A DNA stretch of 64,000 bases from an uncultured Lachnospiraceae bacterium (GCA_910585555.1 CAJUFU010000001.1:5355-69354), one strand, 5' to 3'. Shown: positions 1-8,983, counted from the stretch's first letter. Notes: generated from the sequence alone by a model not told the origin. Made by a program: numbers and translations.

Positions 1-28
1 GGAGTTCAGACGTGTGCTCTTCCGATCT
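1..28. other. Illumina sequencing adapter remnant
   Basis: The first 28 bases match the 3' part of the Illumina TruSeq read-2 adapter and end in the universal 13-mer GCTCTTCCGATCT at 16-28. They are not genomic. Genuine sequence starts at 29, inside leuA. The GTG at 14 that appears to start the leuA reading frame lies in the adapter, and the residues LFRS that follow it are artefacts. Confidence 0.97.
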
Positions 29-1597
29 GGCAACCAGGCTTTGATAGATCCTATGATTGTTTCCGAAAAGATAGAGTTCTTCAATTATCTGATCAAGCTG
101 GGTTTTAAGGAGATAGAGATCGGCTTTCCGGCAGCCAGCCAGATAGAGTTTGACTTTTTGCGTCAGTTAATTGACCGCAGACTGATTCCGGACGATGTGG
201 TAGTGCAGGTACTGACACAGTGCAGAGAAGAGCTGGTGGAGCGGACGTTTGAGTCTATTCAGGGCTGTAAGCAGGCGATTGTGCATATTTATAATTCCAC
301 TTCCACTCTGCAGAGAGATGTGGTCTTTCATATGAATAAGGAAGAGATCATCAATATTGCTGTGGAAGGCACAAAGATGGTTAAGAGACATGCGGAAAAA
401 TTCCCGGGTAAGATAATCTTAGAGTATTCTCCGGAGAGCTTTACCGGTACGGAACTGGACTATGCATTGGAAATCTGTACTGCGGTACAAAGAGAGTGGG
501 GTCCTACGAAGGAGAATCCCATGATTGTCAATCTTCCCTCTACGGTTGAGATGACCACCCCCAATGTGTTTGCAGACAGAATTGAGTGGATGAACAAACA
601 TTTTGAGAATAGAGAGAGCATTATCTTAAGCGTACATCCTCACAACGACAGAGGAACCGGTGTGGCCAGTGCGGAATTGGCTTTGCTTGCCGGTGCCGAC
701 CGTGTGGAGGGGACATTGTTTGGAAACGGTGAGAGAACCGGTAATGTGGATATCTTAAACATTGCATACAATATGTTCTCACAGGGCATTGATCCGGGAC
801 TTGCAATCGAGCATGTGAACGAGAGCATTGAAATTTATGAGAGATGCTGTAAGATACAGGTACATCCAAGACACCCTTATGCCGGGAAACTGGTATTTAC
901 CGCTTTCTCCGGTTCCCATCAGGATGCCATCAATAAGGGCGTAAAGGCCTTGAAGGAGCGGGGAAGCGATATCTGGGAAGTGCCTTATCTGCCCATTGAC
1001 CCGGCTGATATCGGCAGAGAGTATGAGCCCATCGTGCGGATTAATTCACAGTCCGGCAAGGGCGGCGTTGCTTTTATCATGGATACTTATTTTGGATTCA
1101 AACTGCCAAAGGGAATGCATAGAGAGTTTGCCAATGTGATTCAGAAGATTTCAGAGGAACAGGGAGAGGTATCGCCAGATCAGATCATGGAGAGCTTCCG
1201 GAGCGAATATCTGATGAAGAAAGAGCCCATTCATTTCCGCAGGCTGCGGGTGGATGATCTGAGTGAAGAGACCGAGTCGGAGTTTGATACCAAGGTGACC
1301 GTAATCTACACGGATGCAGGCGTGGAGAAATCTTTCGAAGCAGTGGGCAACGGGCCCATCGATGCGGTGAAGAGAGGACTGCAGGAAGAACTGGATATCA
1401 ATATCAAAATTTTGGATTATGAAGAACATGCGCTTCAGAGCGGTTCCAATTCTCAAGCGGCGGCCTATATTCATCTGTTAGATGCAGACGACGGCAGTGT
1501 AACTTACGGTGTGGGCGTCAGCTCCAATATTACAAGGGCGTCCGTGCGGGCGATTTTCTCAGCCATTAACAGGCTGGGATTGGGAGAAAGAAGGTGA
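29..1597 (+). CDS. leuA: 2-isopropylmalate synthase, 5' end missing
   Basis: The product condenses acetyl-CoA with 2-oxoisovalerate to give 2-isopropylmalate, the first committed step of leucine synthesis, in the cytoplasm. About 522 residues remain. The visible N-terminus GNQALIDPM is the family motif (normally preceded by RD), so only the first few dozen residues are missing. The TIM-barrel metal site is seen as VHPHNDRGTG near residue 207. The C-terminal third, from about residue 420, fits the LeuA allosteric leucine-binding domain. The RDGNQALIDPM form and the length point to the longer LeuA class of about 550-560 residues. A sirtuin gene follows after 4 bp. The real start lies beyond the contig end. 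Confidence 0.95.
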   Translation, partial: GNQALIDPMIVSEKIEFFNYLIKLGFKEIEIGFPAASQIEFDFLRQLIDRRLIPDDVVVQVLTQCREELVERTFESIQGCKQAIVHIYNSTSTLQRDVVFHMNKEEIINIAVEGTKMVKRHAEKFPGKIILEYSPESFTGTELDYALEICTAVQREWGPTKENPMIVNLPSTVEMTTPNVFADRIEWMNKHFENRESIILSVHPHNDRGTGVASAELALLAGADRVEGTLFGNGERTGNVDILNIAYNMFSQGIDPGLAIEHVNESIEIYERCCKIQVHPRHPYAGKLVFTAFSGSHQDAINKGVKALKERGSDIWEVPYLPIDPADIGREYEPIVRINSQSGKGGVAFIMDTYFGFKLPKGMHREFANVIQKISEEQGEVSPDQIMESFRSEYLMKKEPIHFRRLRVDDLSEETESEFDTKVTVIYTDAGVEKSFEAVGNGPIDAVKRGLQEELDINIKILDYEEHALQSGSNSQAAAYIHLLDADDGSVTYGVGVSSNITRASVRAIFSAINRLGLGERR

Positions 1598-1601
1598 AGG
1601 A

Positions 1602-2327
1602 ATGGCACAGTCAAAACAGATAGAACAGCTGAACGAGTGGATTAAAGGTACAGATAACATCGTCTTTTTTGGCGGGGCAGGCGTATCTACAGAGAGCGGG
1701 ATTCCCGATTTTCGGAGTGTGGACGGTCTGTATAATCAACAGTATGATTATCCGCCGGAGACTATCTTAAGCCATACATTTTATCGGAGAAACCCGGCAG
1801 AGTTTTACCGCTTTTACCGCGCTAAGATGCTCTGCCTGGATGCGAAACCAAATGCGGCCCATTTGAAATTGGCACAGTGGGAGCAGGAAGGAAAGCTTAA
1901 GGCAGTAGTGACGCAGAATATCGATGGTCTTCATCAAGCGGCTGGCAGTAAGAAAGTCTTGGAGCTTCACGGCTCAGTGCTTCGTAATTATTGTGAGTCC
2001 TGCGGTAAGTTCTATGATGCGGCGTATATTCTGCATTCCGAAGGGGTGCCTGCCTGTGAATGCGGCGGCAGCATCAAGCCGGATGTGGTTTTATATGAGG
2101 AAGGATTAAACCAGAAAACTTTAACAGATGCCATCCGCAGTATCAGCGAGGCGGATGTTCTCATTGTAGGCGGGACCTCCTTGGCCGTATATCCTGCGGC
2201 AGGGCTTTTGGACTATTATAATGGCAATAAACTTGTCTTAGTCAATAAGACGCCTACCCCCAGGGATTCCATTGCAGATTTGGTGGTACAGGGCAGTATT
2301 GGGGAGATTTTTTCTCAGCTGGATTAG
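1602..2327 (+). CDS. cobB: NAD-dependent protein deacylase, Sir2 family
   Basis: This sirtuin removes acetyl or acyl groups from protein lysines using NAD, producing nicotinamide and O-acetyl-ADP-ribose, in the cytoplasm. The 241-aa protein shows the NAD-binding GAGVS near residue 24, the TQNIDGLH motif near residue 105, the catalytic His in LHGS about 20 residues later, and four zinc cysteines as CESC and CEC. ATG 1602 was chosen because AAGGTGAAGGA lies directly upstream; the frame extends 31 codons further but overlaps leuA. The 4-bp gap to leuA suggests co-transcription. Which acyl group is preferred cannot be told. Confidence 0.93.
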   Translation: MAQSKQIEQLNEWIKGTDNIVFFGGAGVSTESGIPDFRSVDGLYNQQYDYPPETILSHTFYRRNPAEFYRFYRAKMLCLDAKPNAAHLKLAQWEQEGKLKAVVTQNIDGLHQAAGSKKVLELHGSVLRNYCESCGKFYDAAYILHSEGVPACECGGSIKPDVVLYEEGLNQKTLTDAIRSISEADVLIVGGTSLAVYPAAGLLDYYNGNKLVLVNKTPTPRDSIADLVVQGSIGEIFSQLD

Positions 2328-2343
2328 TGCTTGGAGGACAGAC

Positions 2344-2532
2344 ATGGACATACAGGTTGGTGATATCTTAAAATTAAAAAAGCAGCATCCCTGCGGTTCC
2401 AAAGAGTGGGAGGTTTTGCGTATCGGGGCGGATTTCAGGCTGAAATGCAGGGGCTGTGGCCATCAGATCATGATTCCCCGTCCACAGGCCCAGAAGAACG
2501 TCAGGGAGATTATCCGTCCTGAGCAAAACTGA
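2344..2532 (+). CDS. DUF951 family small protein
   Basis: This 62-aa protein (MDIQVGDILKLKKQHPCGS...) belongs to the DUF951 family, whose function is not known. It has an HPCGS segment followed by CRGCGH, three cysteines and two histidines that could bind a metal. In Firmicutes this family commonly lies just upstream of rpsF, as here. ATG 2344 is preceded by GGAGGACAG. It probably shares a transcript with the sirtuin 16 bp upstream. Confidence 0.85.
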   Translation: MDIQVGDILKLKKQHPCGSKEWEVLRIGADFRLKCRGCGHQIMIPRPQAQKNVREIIRPEQN

Positions 2533-2666
2533 GCGAATCTCCCTCAAATGTAATCAGAGGTGAACCGCAAAACGGCGCTGGATGGGAAACAGATACTTTT
2601 ATGGACGATGAGGGCTGAACTGCTGCAAAATGTTGAAAAGATGTTGGAAAAGTATGCGGAAATCTC

Positions 2667-2695
2667 TTGCACTTCCATCATAGCTGTGATATCAT
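2667..2695 (+). promoter_or_regulatory. Sigma-A promoter of rpsF-ssb-rpsR
   Basis: TTGCAC (2667-2672) and TATCAT (2690-2695) are separated by 17 bp. The expected start point near 2702 gives a leader of about 85 nt before rpsF. Confidence 0.7.
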
Positions 2696-2717
2696 AAATA
2701 ACCGTGATATACTAATT

Positions 2718-2761
2718 TGGCCAAGTGCCATACATCCTTGCTCCTTCCAGGGAAGGGGCCA
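2718..2761 (+). promoter_or_regulatory. rpsF leader hairpin, possible S6:S18 autoregulatory site
   Basis: In the untranslated leader, TGGCC (2718-2722) can pair with GGCCA (2757-2761), and inside it CCTTC (2743-2747) pairs with GAAGG (2752-2756). Leaders of rpsF operons are known targets of the S6:S18 complex. I see the stems but did not find a convincing copy of the CCG-bearing bulge, so the regulatory role is inference. Confidence 0.4.
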
Positions 2762-2785
2762 GAGACCAAAAGGAGGTAACAAAGC

Positions 2786-3076
2786 ATGAACAAATATGAG
2801 TTAGCCGTTGTTGTTAGTGCAAAGATCGAAGATGACGAGCGGGCTGCTACTGTAGAGAAGGCGAAAGCTTTGGTAGAGCGGTTCGGCGGACAGATCACAA
2901 ATGTTGACGACTGGGGTAAGAGAAGACTCGCATATGAAGTGCAGAAGATGAAAGAGGCTTACTATTACTTTATCCAGTTCGAGGCAGAGAGTACCGCTCC
3001 CGTCGAGATTGAAAGCCGTATCCGTATTATGGACAACGTCATCAGATACTTGTGCGTTAGACAAGACGAGAAATAG
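2786..3076 (+). CDS. rpsF: 30S ribosomal protein S6
   Basis: S6 binds with S18 to the platform of the 30S subunit. The 96-aa product starts MNKYELAVVVSAK and has the typical ferredoxin-like S6 fold length and the motif WGKRRLAYEV near residue 49. An AGGAGGTAACAAAGC ribosome binding site precedes ATG 2786. It heads the classic rpsF-ssb-rpsR operon, with ssb 12 bp downstream. Confidence 0.98.
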   Translation: MNKYELAVVVSAKIEDDERAATVEKAKALVERFGGQITNVDDWGKRRLAYEVQKMKEAYYYFIQFEAESTAPVEIESRIRIMDNVIRYLCVRQDEK

Positions 3077-3088
3077 AAAGAGGTATTT

Positions 3089-3535
3089 ATGAACAAAGTC
3101 ATACTGATGGGACGTTTGACAAGAGACCCCGAGGTGAGATATTCTCAGGGGGAAAACGCGATGGCGATAGCCAGATACACACTGGCGGTAGATCGTAGAT
3201 TCAATCGAAATAATGATGATCAGACAGCAGATTTTATAGGCTGTGTAGCATTTGGAAGAGCGGGAGAGTTTGCAGAGAAATATCTTCATAAAGGCACCAA
3301 GATTGCGGTTACCGGACGCATCCAGACAGGCAGTTATACCAATAAGGACGGCGTTAAGGTGTACACAACAGATGTGGTGGTGGAAGATCAGGAGTTTGCA
3401 GAGAGCAAGAACAGTTCTGCTGCGGCTGATGGAGGTTTTGTTCCTGCAGGAAGACCTGCCCCGGCGCCAGCGGCGGCTGGAGACGGCTTTATGAATATTC
3501 CGGATGGAATCGACGAGGAACTGCCGTTTAACTAA
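3089..3535 (+). CDS. ssb: Single-stranded DNA-binding protein
   Basis: SSB coats single-stranded DNA in replication, repair and recombination. The 148-aa protein has the OB-fold N-terminus (MNKVILMGRLTRDPEVRYS), a Pro/Ala-rich linker around residues 115-135, and the acidic tail DEELPFN, which docks partner proteins. It lies between rpsF and rpsR, the standard arrangement. Confidence 0.98.
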   Translation: MNKVILMGRLTRDPEVRYSQGENAMAIARYTLAVDRRFNRNNDDQTADFIGCVAFGRAGEFAEKYLHKGTKIAVTGRIQTGSYTNKDGVKVYTTDVVVEDQEFAESKNSSAAADGGFVPAGRPAPAPAAAGDGFMNIPDGIDEELPFN

Positions 3536-3558
3536 AGTTATTTGCGAGGCAAATTACT
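3536..3558 (+). repeat. Small hairpin in ssb-rpsR gap, possible relative of the dispersed repeat
   Basis: AGTTATTTGC (3536-3545) pairs with GCAAATTACT (3549-3558) around a GAG loop. The single mismatch falls at the third pair inside the outer G-C, the same position as in the first hairpin of the dispersed repeat found after pflB, the free glycyl-radical gene and atpE. It overlaps the ssb stop region. Membership in the family is uncertain because the second hairpin is missing. Confidence 0.4.
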
Positions 3559-3579
3559 CTTTTATAGGAGGTAAACATC

Positions 3580-3840
3580 ATGGCATTTAATAAAACAGAC
3601 AGGCCGGATTTCCCTAAGAAAAAGGGCGGGATGCGCAGAAGAAAGAAAGTATGCGTGTTCTGTGGTAAAGATAATGTAATTGATTATAAAGATACCAACA
3701 AGCTGAAAAGATATGTATCTGAGAGAGGTAAAATCCTTCCCAGAAGAATCACCGGAAACTGCGCAAAGCATCAGAGGGCTCTCACGGTAGCGATCAAACG
3801 TGCAAGACATGTAGCGCTTATGCCTTACGTGCAGGATTAA
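3580..3840 (+). CDS. rpsR: 30S ribosomal protein S18
   Basis: S18 pairs with S6 on the 30S platform. The 86-aa product has the conserved core KKVCVFCGKD and FISERGKI-like YVSERGKILPRRITGNC followed by KHQR. The two cysteines spaced CxxC plus a later Cys and His could bind zinc, as in some S18 variants. ATAGGAGG precedes ATG 3580. A strong terminator follows 15 bp after the stop. Confidence 0.98.
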   Translation: MAFNKTDRPDFPKKKGGMRRRKKVCVFCGKDNVIDYKDTNKLKRYVSERGKILPRRITGNCAKHQRALTVAIKRARHVALMPYVQD

Positions 3841-3855
3841 GATTCCAGATCAAAG

Positions 3856-3890
3856 AAGACCAATGGACGAAGGGTTCCATTGGTCTTTTT
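3856..3890 (+). terminator. Rho-independent terminator after rpsR
   Basis: AAGACCAATGGA (3856-3867) pairs with TCCATTGGTCTT (3876-3887), followed by a T run. It closes the rpsF-ssb-rpsR operon. Confidence 0.9.
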
Positions 3891-4058
3891 CAATATCCTG
3901 TCATTTTCCTGCGAAAAAGGTCTATATATTGGTGTGGCAGTATCTTACAAAAAATGATATACTTATGTTAGTATTATCCATAAGGAATAAATGTTTTGTG
4001 ATATAGAAGAATTCCTGGTGGTAATCGGGCAGAGCCCCGGTTAGGGTAAGAGGTTAAG

Positions 4059-6113
4059 ATGAAGAACAATGTGAGATTAAAGGGAAGACTGAAATCCTAT
4101 CTGCAGTCGTCTTTATATTTGGGATTTCTGTTAATGGCAGTAGACGTTCTGATCTATTTGATTGATTATAGAGCAGGACTTGTTTTGAGTGCCTTTTTGA
4201 TTCTGTATTTTGCGATTATATTATCTATGATGTTCTACAATAAGCCCATCATCATGAATGAGCTGATCAGCTTTGCGACCCAGTATGGACAGATTCAAAG
4301 AAGACTTTTAAGGGATTTGGAGCTCCCTCATGCATTACTTGATGATAATGGAAAGATTATCTGGACGAATATTGCGTTTGAACGCCTGGTTCATCAGGAA
4401 AAGGGATACCGCAGGTCCGTCACTTCCCTTTTTCCTTCCATTACAAAGGACAAGCTGCCTGGTATCAACGAGGAGGATGAGGTTGAATTTGATGTGGAAT
4501 ATGAGGCTGGCAATTATATTGCGAAGCTCAAAAAGATTTCCCTCAAAGAGATGGCTTTAAACAGTGATATCATAGAGGCGAAAGGGTATGATGGATACCT
4601 GATCGCGATGTATTTGTTTGACGAGACGGCTCTTAAGATTGCCTTGAAAGAAGTGGATGATCAATCTCTGGCTGTGGGGCTTATCTATCTGGATAATTAT
4701 GAGGAAGCCCTTGAGAGCGTGGAGGAAGTCAGACGGTCTTTGTTGATTGCATTGATTGACCGTAAGGTGAATAAATATATTGCCGCCATGGACGGCATCT
4801 GTAAGAAGCTTGAAAAGGACAAATATTTGGTTATTATGCGCAAACAGGCGGTGGCACAGCTGCAGGAGAGCCGGTTCGATCTTTTAGAAGATGTGAAGAC
4901 TGTCAATATCGGCAATGAGATGGCTGTCACCATCAGTATCGGCATGGGGTTAAATGGTCTCACATATGCGCAGAATTATGAGTTTGCCAGAAATGCCATT
5001 GATATTGCCTTAGGGCGGGGCGGTGACCAGGCTGTGGTGAAGGTGCCGGAGAATGTGATTTATTATGGCGGTAAGAGCCAGCAGATGGAGAAGAGCACCC
5101 GTGTGAAAGCCCGCGTGAAAGCCCATGCGCTCAAGGAAATTATTTCCGTGAAGGACGATGTGTATGTCATGGGACACCGGATAGGCGATGTGGACAGTTT
5201 CGGTGCCTCTGTGGGTATCTACCGGATTGCCAAGACAATGGAAAAGAAGGCCCATATTGTATTGAATGATGTGACTTCTTCCATGCAGCCTATGGTAGAG
5301 ATGTTTTTGGACAATGACGAATACGATGACGATATGATCATCAATAACATGCAGGCTCTTGAGATGGTGGGCAACAATGCGGTCCTGGTGGTAGTGGATG
5401 TGAATAAGCCAAGTATCACAGAGTGTCCGGAATTGTTAAAGCGCTGTAAGTCTGTGGTGGTGTTGGATCATCACAGGCAGGGAACCGAGATCATAGAAAA
5501 TGCCACCTTATCTTACATAGAGGCTTACGCTTCTTCGGCTTGTGAAATGGTATCCGAGATTCTGCAGTATATTAGTGATGATTTGAAACTGCGATCGGAA
5601 GAAGCAGACTGTATGTATTCGGGCATAATGATTGATACCAATAATTTCATGACCAAGACAGGGGTCAGGACCTTTGAGGCGGCAGCTTTCCTGCGAAGAA
5701 ACGGTGCGGATGTGACCCGTGTCAGGAAAATCTTCCGGGACGATGCGGCAGAGTATAAGGCAAAGGCAGATGCGGTCAGTCAGGCGGAGATTTACAGGGA
5801 TTCTTATGCCATATCCGTCTGTACCGGAGTGGATGTGGCCAGCCCAACAGTAGTGGGCGCGCAGGCGGCCAATGAGCTTTTGAATATAAAAGGAATTAAG
5901 GCCAGCTTTATTTTGACGCCCTATAATGGGATTATTTATGTGAGCGCGCGTTCCATTGATGAGGTGAATGTTCAAGTGGTCATGGAAAGAATGGGCGGCG
6001 GCGGTCATTTGAATATAGCTGGGGCGCAGCTTGAAAATGGTACGCTGGAAGAAGGCATTGTGATGATTAAGAGGACGCTGGATACGATGATAGCGGAAGG
6101 AGAACTTGCTTAG
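4059..6113 (+). CDS. gdpP: Cyclic-di-AMP phosphodiesterase GdpP (YybT type)
   Basis: GdpP hydrolyses c-di-AMP at the membrane and so affects wall and potassium homeostasis. The 684-aa protein has two membrane helices in the first 60 residues, a PAS-like region (about 85-170), a degenerate GGDEF region (about 200-330) and a C-terminal DHH/DHHA1 hydrolase. Seen in the hydrolase are GHRIGDVDS (near 370), LDHHRQG (near 468) and GGGGHLNIAG (near 645), the metal and substrate residues. The GGDEF region lacks a canonical GGDEF, as is usual for the family. The order gdpP-rplI-dnaB is conserved in Firmicutes. Confidence 0.97.
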   Translation: MKNNVRLKGRLKSYLQSSLYLGFLLMAVDVLIYLIDYRAGLVLSAFLILYFAIILSMMFYNKPIIMNELISFATQYGQIQRRLLRDLELPHALLDDNGKIIWTNIAFERLVHQEKGYRRSVTSLFPSITKDKLPGINEEDEVEFDVEYEAGNYIAKLKKISLKEMALNSDIIEAKGYDGYLIAMYLFDETALKIALKEVDDQSLAVGLIYLDNYEEALESVEEVRRSLLIALIDRKVNKYIAAMDGICKKLEKDKYLVIMRKQAVAQLQESRFDLLEDVKTVNIGNEMAVTISIGMGLNGLTYAQNYEFARNAIDIALGRGGDQAVVKVPENVIYYGGKSQQMEKSTRVKARVKAHALKEIISVKDDVYVMGHRIGDVDSFGASVGIYRIAKTMEKKAHIVLNDVTSSMQPMVEMFLDNDEYDDDMIINNMQALEMVGNNAVLVVVDVNKPSITECPELLKRCKSVVVLDHHRQGTEIIENATLSYIEAYASSACEMVSEILQYISDDLKLRSEEADCMYSGIMIDTNNFMTKTGVRTFEAAAFLRRNGADVTRVRKIFRDDAAEYKAKADAVSQAEIYRDSYAISVCTGVDVASPTVVGAQAANELLNIKGIKASFILTPYNGIIYVSARSIDEVNVQVVMERMGGGGHLNIAGAQLENGTLEEGIVMIKRTLDTMIAEGELA

Positions 6114-6178
6114 GACAAGCTTTCTGAGAATGCTGATATAGAAGGAAAGACGGGGCAGGAAAGGAGTATATTGTACAG

Positions 6179-6628
6179 ATGAAAGTTATTTTGTTGGAGG
6201 ATGTAAAATCTCTGGGTAAAAAAGGTGAGATTGTAAATGTCAGTGACGGATATGCAAGGAATTTTGTATTGCCGAAAAAGCTTGGTGTAGAAGCCAATGC
6301 AAAGAATATGAATGATTTGAAACTTCAGAAGGCGAATGCCGATAAGGTAGCTCAGGAGCAGTTGGAAGCGGCCCAGGAACTGGCAAAGGTTTTGGAGACC
6401 AAAGAAGTGGTGCTTAAGATGAAATCCGGCGAAGGCGGTAAGGCCTTTGGTTCTGTATCTTCTAAAGAAATCGCCCAGGCGGCTAAGGAGCAGTGCGGTC
6501 TGGAACTGGATAAGAAAAAGATTCAGCTTCCCGAGGCAATCAAGGCGCTTGGTGTCTATGAGGTGGGCGTAAAACTGCACACAAAAGTGACAGGCAAGTT
6601 AAGGGTCAAAGTAATAGAAGAAGCGTAG
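6179..6628 (+). CDS. rplI: 50S ribosomal protein L9
   Basis: L9 binds 23S rRNA and helps hold the reading frame. The 149-aa product starts MKVILLEDVKSLGKKGEIV and has the GYARNFVLPKKLG signature around residue 24, a long charged helix and a C-terminal globular domain. GAAAGGAG lies about 12 nt before ATG 6179. Length is normal for the family. Confidence 0.98.
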   Translation: MKVILLEDVKSLGKKGEIVNVSDGYARNFVLPKKLGVEANAKNMNDLKLQKANADKVAQEQLEAAQELAKVLETKEVVLKMKSGEGGKAFGSVSSKEIAQAAKEQCGLELDKKKIQLPEAIKALGVYEVGVKLHTKVTGKLRVKVIEEA

Positions 6629-6638
6629 GTGGCAGACA

Positions 6639-7970
6639 TTGGAGGAAGCGTTACTTAAGAGAATCCTGCCCCACAGCATGGAGGCGGAACAGTCTGTCAT
6701 TGGTGCCATGATCATGGACAGGGAAGCCATTGTGATTGCCGCCGAGATTGTGCTGGGAGAGGATTTTTACAACAAACAGTATGGCACCCTCTTCGACACC
6801 ATGGTGGAATTAAACGATGAGGGAAAACCAGTAGATTTGGTCACTTTGCAGGACAGGCTCAAGGAAAAGGATGTGCCGCCGGAGGTGAGCAGTCTGGAAT
6901 TTATCCGCGATCTGATCACCGCGGTGCCAACCTCCGCAAATATCAAATACTATGCTAATATTGTATCAGAGAAGGCTACCTTGCGGCGGTTGATTCGTCT
7001 CAATGAAGAGATTGCCAATACCTGTTATGTAGGAAAAGAAAGCCTGGAAGTGATTCTGGAAGATACAGAGAAGCGGGTATTTGACCTGGTACAGAGAAGG
7101 AACAGCGACGAGTTTGTTCCGATCAGGCAGATTGTTATGAACGCTATGGACAATATCGAGCGGGCATCACATAATAAAGGCAATGTCACAGGTGTGGCTA
7201 CCGGCTTTTTGGACTTGGATTATAAGACTGCCGGTATGCAGCCTTCCGACCTGATTTTGGTTGCGGCAAGACCTTCCATGGGTAAGACGGCTTTTGTCTT
7301 AAATGTGGCTGAATATGTGGCCTTTAAGCAGAATAAGACGGTGGCAATCTTTAGTTTGGAAATGTCCAAGGAGCAGTTGGTCAATCGACTTTTTTCCATG
7401 GAGTCCAGGGTGGATTCCCAGCATCTTAGAACCGGTAATCTTTCGGATGTAGAATGGGAGAAACTGATTGAGAGTGCGGCGGTAATCGGTAAATCCAATT
7501 TGATTATTGATGATACGCCTGGTATCAGTATTTCAGAGATGCGTTCCAAGTGCCGTAAATATAAACTGGAACATAATCTGGAAATGATCATCATTGACTA
7601 TCTGCAGTTAATGTCAGGCAGCGGAAGATCTACAGACTCCAGGCAACAGGAGATTTCAGATATTTCCCGTTCCCTGAAAGCATTGGCCAGAGAACTGCGC
7701 GTGCCGGTCATTGCGCTCTCTCAGCTGTCACGAGCGGTGGAACAGAGACCCGATCACAGACCTATGCTCTCTGACCTGCGTGAGTCAGGTGCTATCGAGC
7801 AGGACGCTGATGTGGTCATGTTTATTTACCGGGATGACTATTATAATAAAGATACGGAAAAGAAAGGAATTGCAGAGATTATTATTGCGAAACAGAGAAA
7901 CGGTCCGATCGGCACAGTGGAATTGGTTTGGCTGCCAGATTATACGAAATTCGCAAATTTGCAGAAATAA
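6639..7970 (+). CDS. dnaB: Replicative DNA helicase
   Basis: This is the hexameric 5'-3' helicase of the replication fork. The 443-aa protein has the N-terminal collar domain (HSMEAEQSVIGAMIMD), a linker near residue 170 and a RecA-like ATPase with Walker A in AARPSMGKTAF (near 208) and Walker B in MIIIDYLQLM (near 318). The start appears to be TTG 6639 with AGGTGG overlapping the rplI stop; the next ATG (13 codons on) would remove conserved residues. The gene lies 10 bp after rplI. Confidence 0.97.
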   Translation: MEEALLKRILPHSMEAEQSVIGAMIMDREAIVIAAEIVLGEDFYNKQYGTLFDTMVELNDEGKPVDLVTLQDRLKEKDVPPEVSSLEFIRDLITAVPTSANIKYYANIVSEKATLRRLIRLNEEIANTCYVGKESLEVILEDTEKRVFDLVQRRNSDEFVPIRQIVMNAMDNIERASHNKGNVTGVATGFLDLDYKTAGMQPSDLILVAARPSMGKTAFVLNVAEYVAFKQNKTVAIFSLEMSKEQLVNRLFSMESRVDSQHLRTGNLSDVEWEKLIESAAVIGKSNLIIDDTPGISISEMRSKCRKYKLEHNLEMIIIDYLQLMSGSGRSTDSRQQEISDISRSLKALARELRVPVIALSQLSRAVEQRPDHRPMLSDLRESGAIEQDADVVMFIYRDDYYNKDTEKKGIAEIIIAKQRNGPIGTVELVWLPDYTKFANLQK

Positions 7971-7992
7971 AACAGAAACAAGATATACTTAC

Positions 7993-8027
7993 AAAAGAGA
8001 CGAGCCGAAAGCGGCGGCGTCTCTTTT
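7993..8027 (+). terminator. Terminator between dnaB and the MerR-like gene
   Basis: AAAAGAGACG (7993-8002) pairs with CGTCTCTTTT (8018-8027), and an inner GCCG-AAAG-CGGC stem extends it. It ends the gdpP-rplI-dnaB unit. Confidence 0.85.
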
Positions 8028-8077
8028 GTCATGATAACGGAAGCATTGGCAGGCGGTATAGAGAAAGGGGAATGAAG

Positions 8078-8797
8078 ATGGGAGAAAACACAATTTATTA
8101 CATATCGGAGGCGGCGAAGAAGGTGCAGGTGGAGGCCCATGTCCTTCGTTATTGGGAAGACGAACTAAAACTGAGGATTAAGCGCAATGAAATGGGGCAT
8201 CGCTGTTACTCTCAGGAAGATATTGAGCGTCTGCAGCAGATTAAGCTTTTGAAAGAACAGGGGCTGCAGTTAAAAGCAATACGGACAGTGCTTTTTGAAA
8301 ACGGCGCGGCGGAGACGAAAAGCGATGCAGAGAATGTGGTAAAGATAAATAATGGAGGAAATATGGACGTTATGGAAGATGTGACAAATATGGAACAGAA
8401 AGTAGAAGACATGGTCATGAAGAAGGCACAGAAATATATGGTTACTCTTTCTAAAGGGAAAGAGCCGATCATAGAGACACCGAGAGAAAAAGTCTCAGAA
8501 TACAACGTACAAGAGGAAATGGACAAGACACAGAAAGCCGCAAGGCTGCAATACCTTTTACAGCACATGATCACTGAGGCTGTCAAAAGTGCCAATCAGG
8601 AGATGTGTACGGAGATTAAAGAGAGCATCCTAAAAGAGTTAGATTACCAGTTTAGACAGCAGGAAGAGCGGGATGAGGAGCACTGGAAACAAGAGGAAGA
8701 GCATTACCGTAAGATTGATGAGATGATCAGACAAAGACACCTGCCGAAAGAAAAGCTGCCTAAAGGCAAAAGAAAATCCCCTATCAACCTGGGATAG
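8078..8797 (+). CDS. MerR-family transcriptional regulator with long coiled coil
   Basis: The product is about 239 aa. Residues 5-75 are a MerR winged helix (YYISEAAKKVQVEAHVLRYW, then GHRCYSQEDIERLQQIKLLKEQG). After this comes a low-complexity linker and a charged helical C-terminus rich in Glu and Gln, with no effector-binding domain I recognise. ATG 8078 was preferred over ATG 8072 because GGGG at 8067-8070 then has proper spacing. The target genes are unknown. It lies between two terminators, so it is probably expressed alone. Confidence 0.8.
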   Translation: MGENTIYYISEAAKKVQVEAHVLRYWEDELKLRIKRNEMGHRCYSQEDIERLQQIKLLKEQGLQLKAIRTVLFENGAAETKSDAENVVKINNGGNMDVMEDVTNMEQKVEDMVMKKAQKYMVTLSKGKEPIIETPREKVSEYNVQEEMDKTQKAARLQYLLQHMITEAVKSANQEMCTEIKESILKELDYQFRQQEERDEEHWKQEEEHYRKIDEMIRQRHLPKEKLPKGKRKSPINLG

Positions 8798-8803
8798 GGG
8801 ATT
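8775..8803. terminator. Bidirectional terminator overlapping the MerR-like stop codon
   Basis: AATCCCCTATC (8775-8785) pairs with GATAGGGGATT (8793-8803). The TAG stop of the MerR-like gene lies inside the 3' arm. It separates that gene from the convergent ferredoxin gene. Confidence 0.75.
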
Positions 8804-8812
8804 GTAGGTTTA

Positions 8813-8983
8813 TTAACCCTGAGAGATAGAACCTGTCGGGCAAACACCTGCGCAGGAACCGCAATCGATGCACTTATCAGGATCAATCTCGAATTTGCCA
8901 TCACCCATGCTGATAGCGCCTACCGGACACTGAGATTCACATGCACCACATGATACACAAGCGTCACTGATTACATATGCCAT
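8813..8983 (-). CDS. 2[4Fe-4S] ferredoxin, clostridial type
   Basis: This 56-aa electron carrier has two cysteine clusters, CVSCGACESQCP and CIDCGSCAGVCP, each holding a [4Fe-4S] cluster. ATG at 8983 was chosen because AAGGAGG lies 9 nt upstream; the frame extends 18 codons further without a binding site. In anaerobes such ferredoxins serve pyruvate oxidation, hydrogenase and Rnf. The nearby pflA needs a low-potential electron donor, but a specific link is inference. Confidence 0.96.
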   Translation of the reverse strand: MAYVISDACVSCGACESQCPVGAISMGDGKFEIDPDKCIDCGSCAGVCPTGSISQG

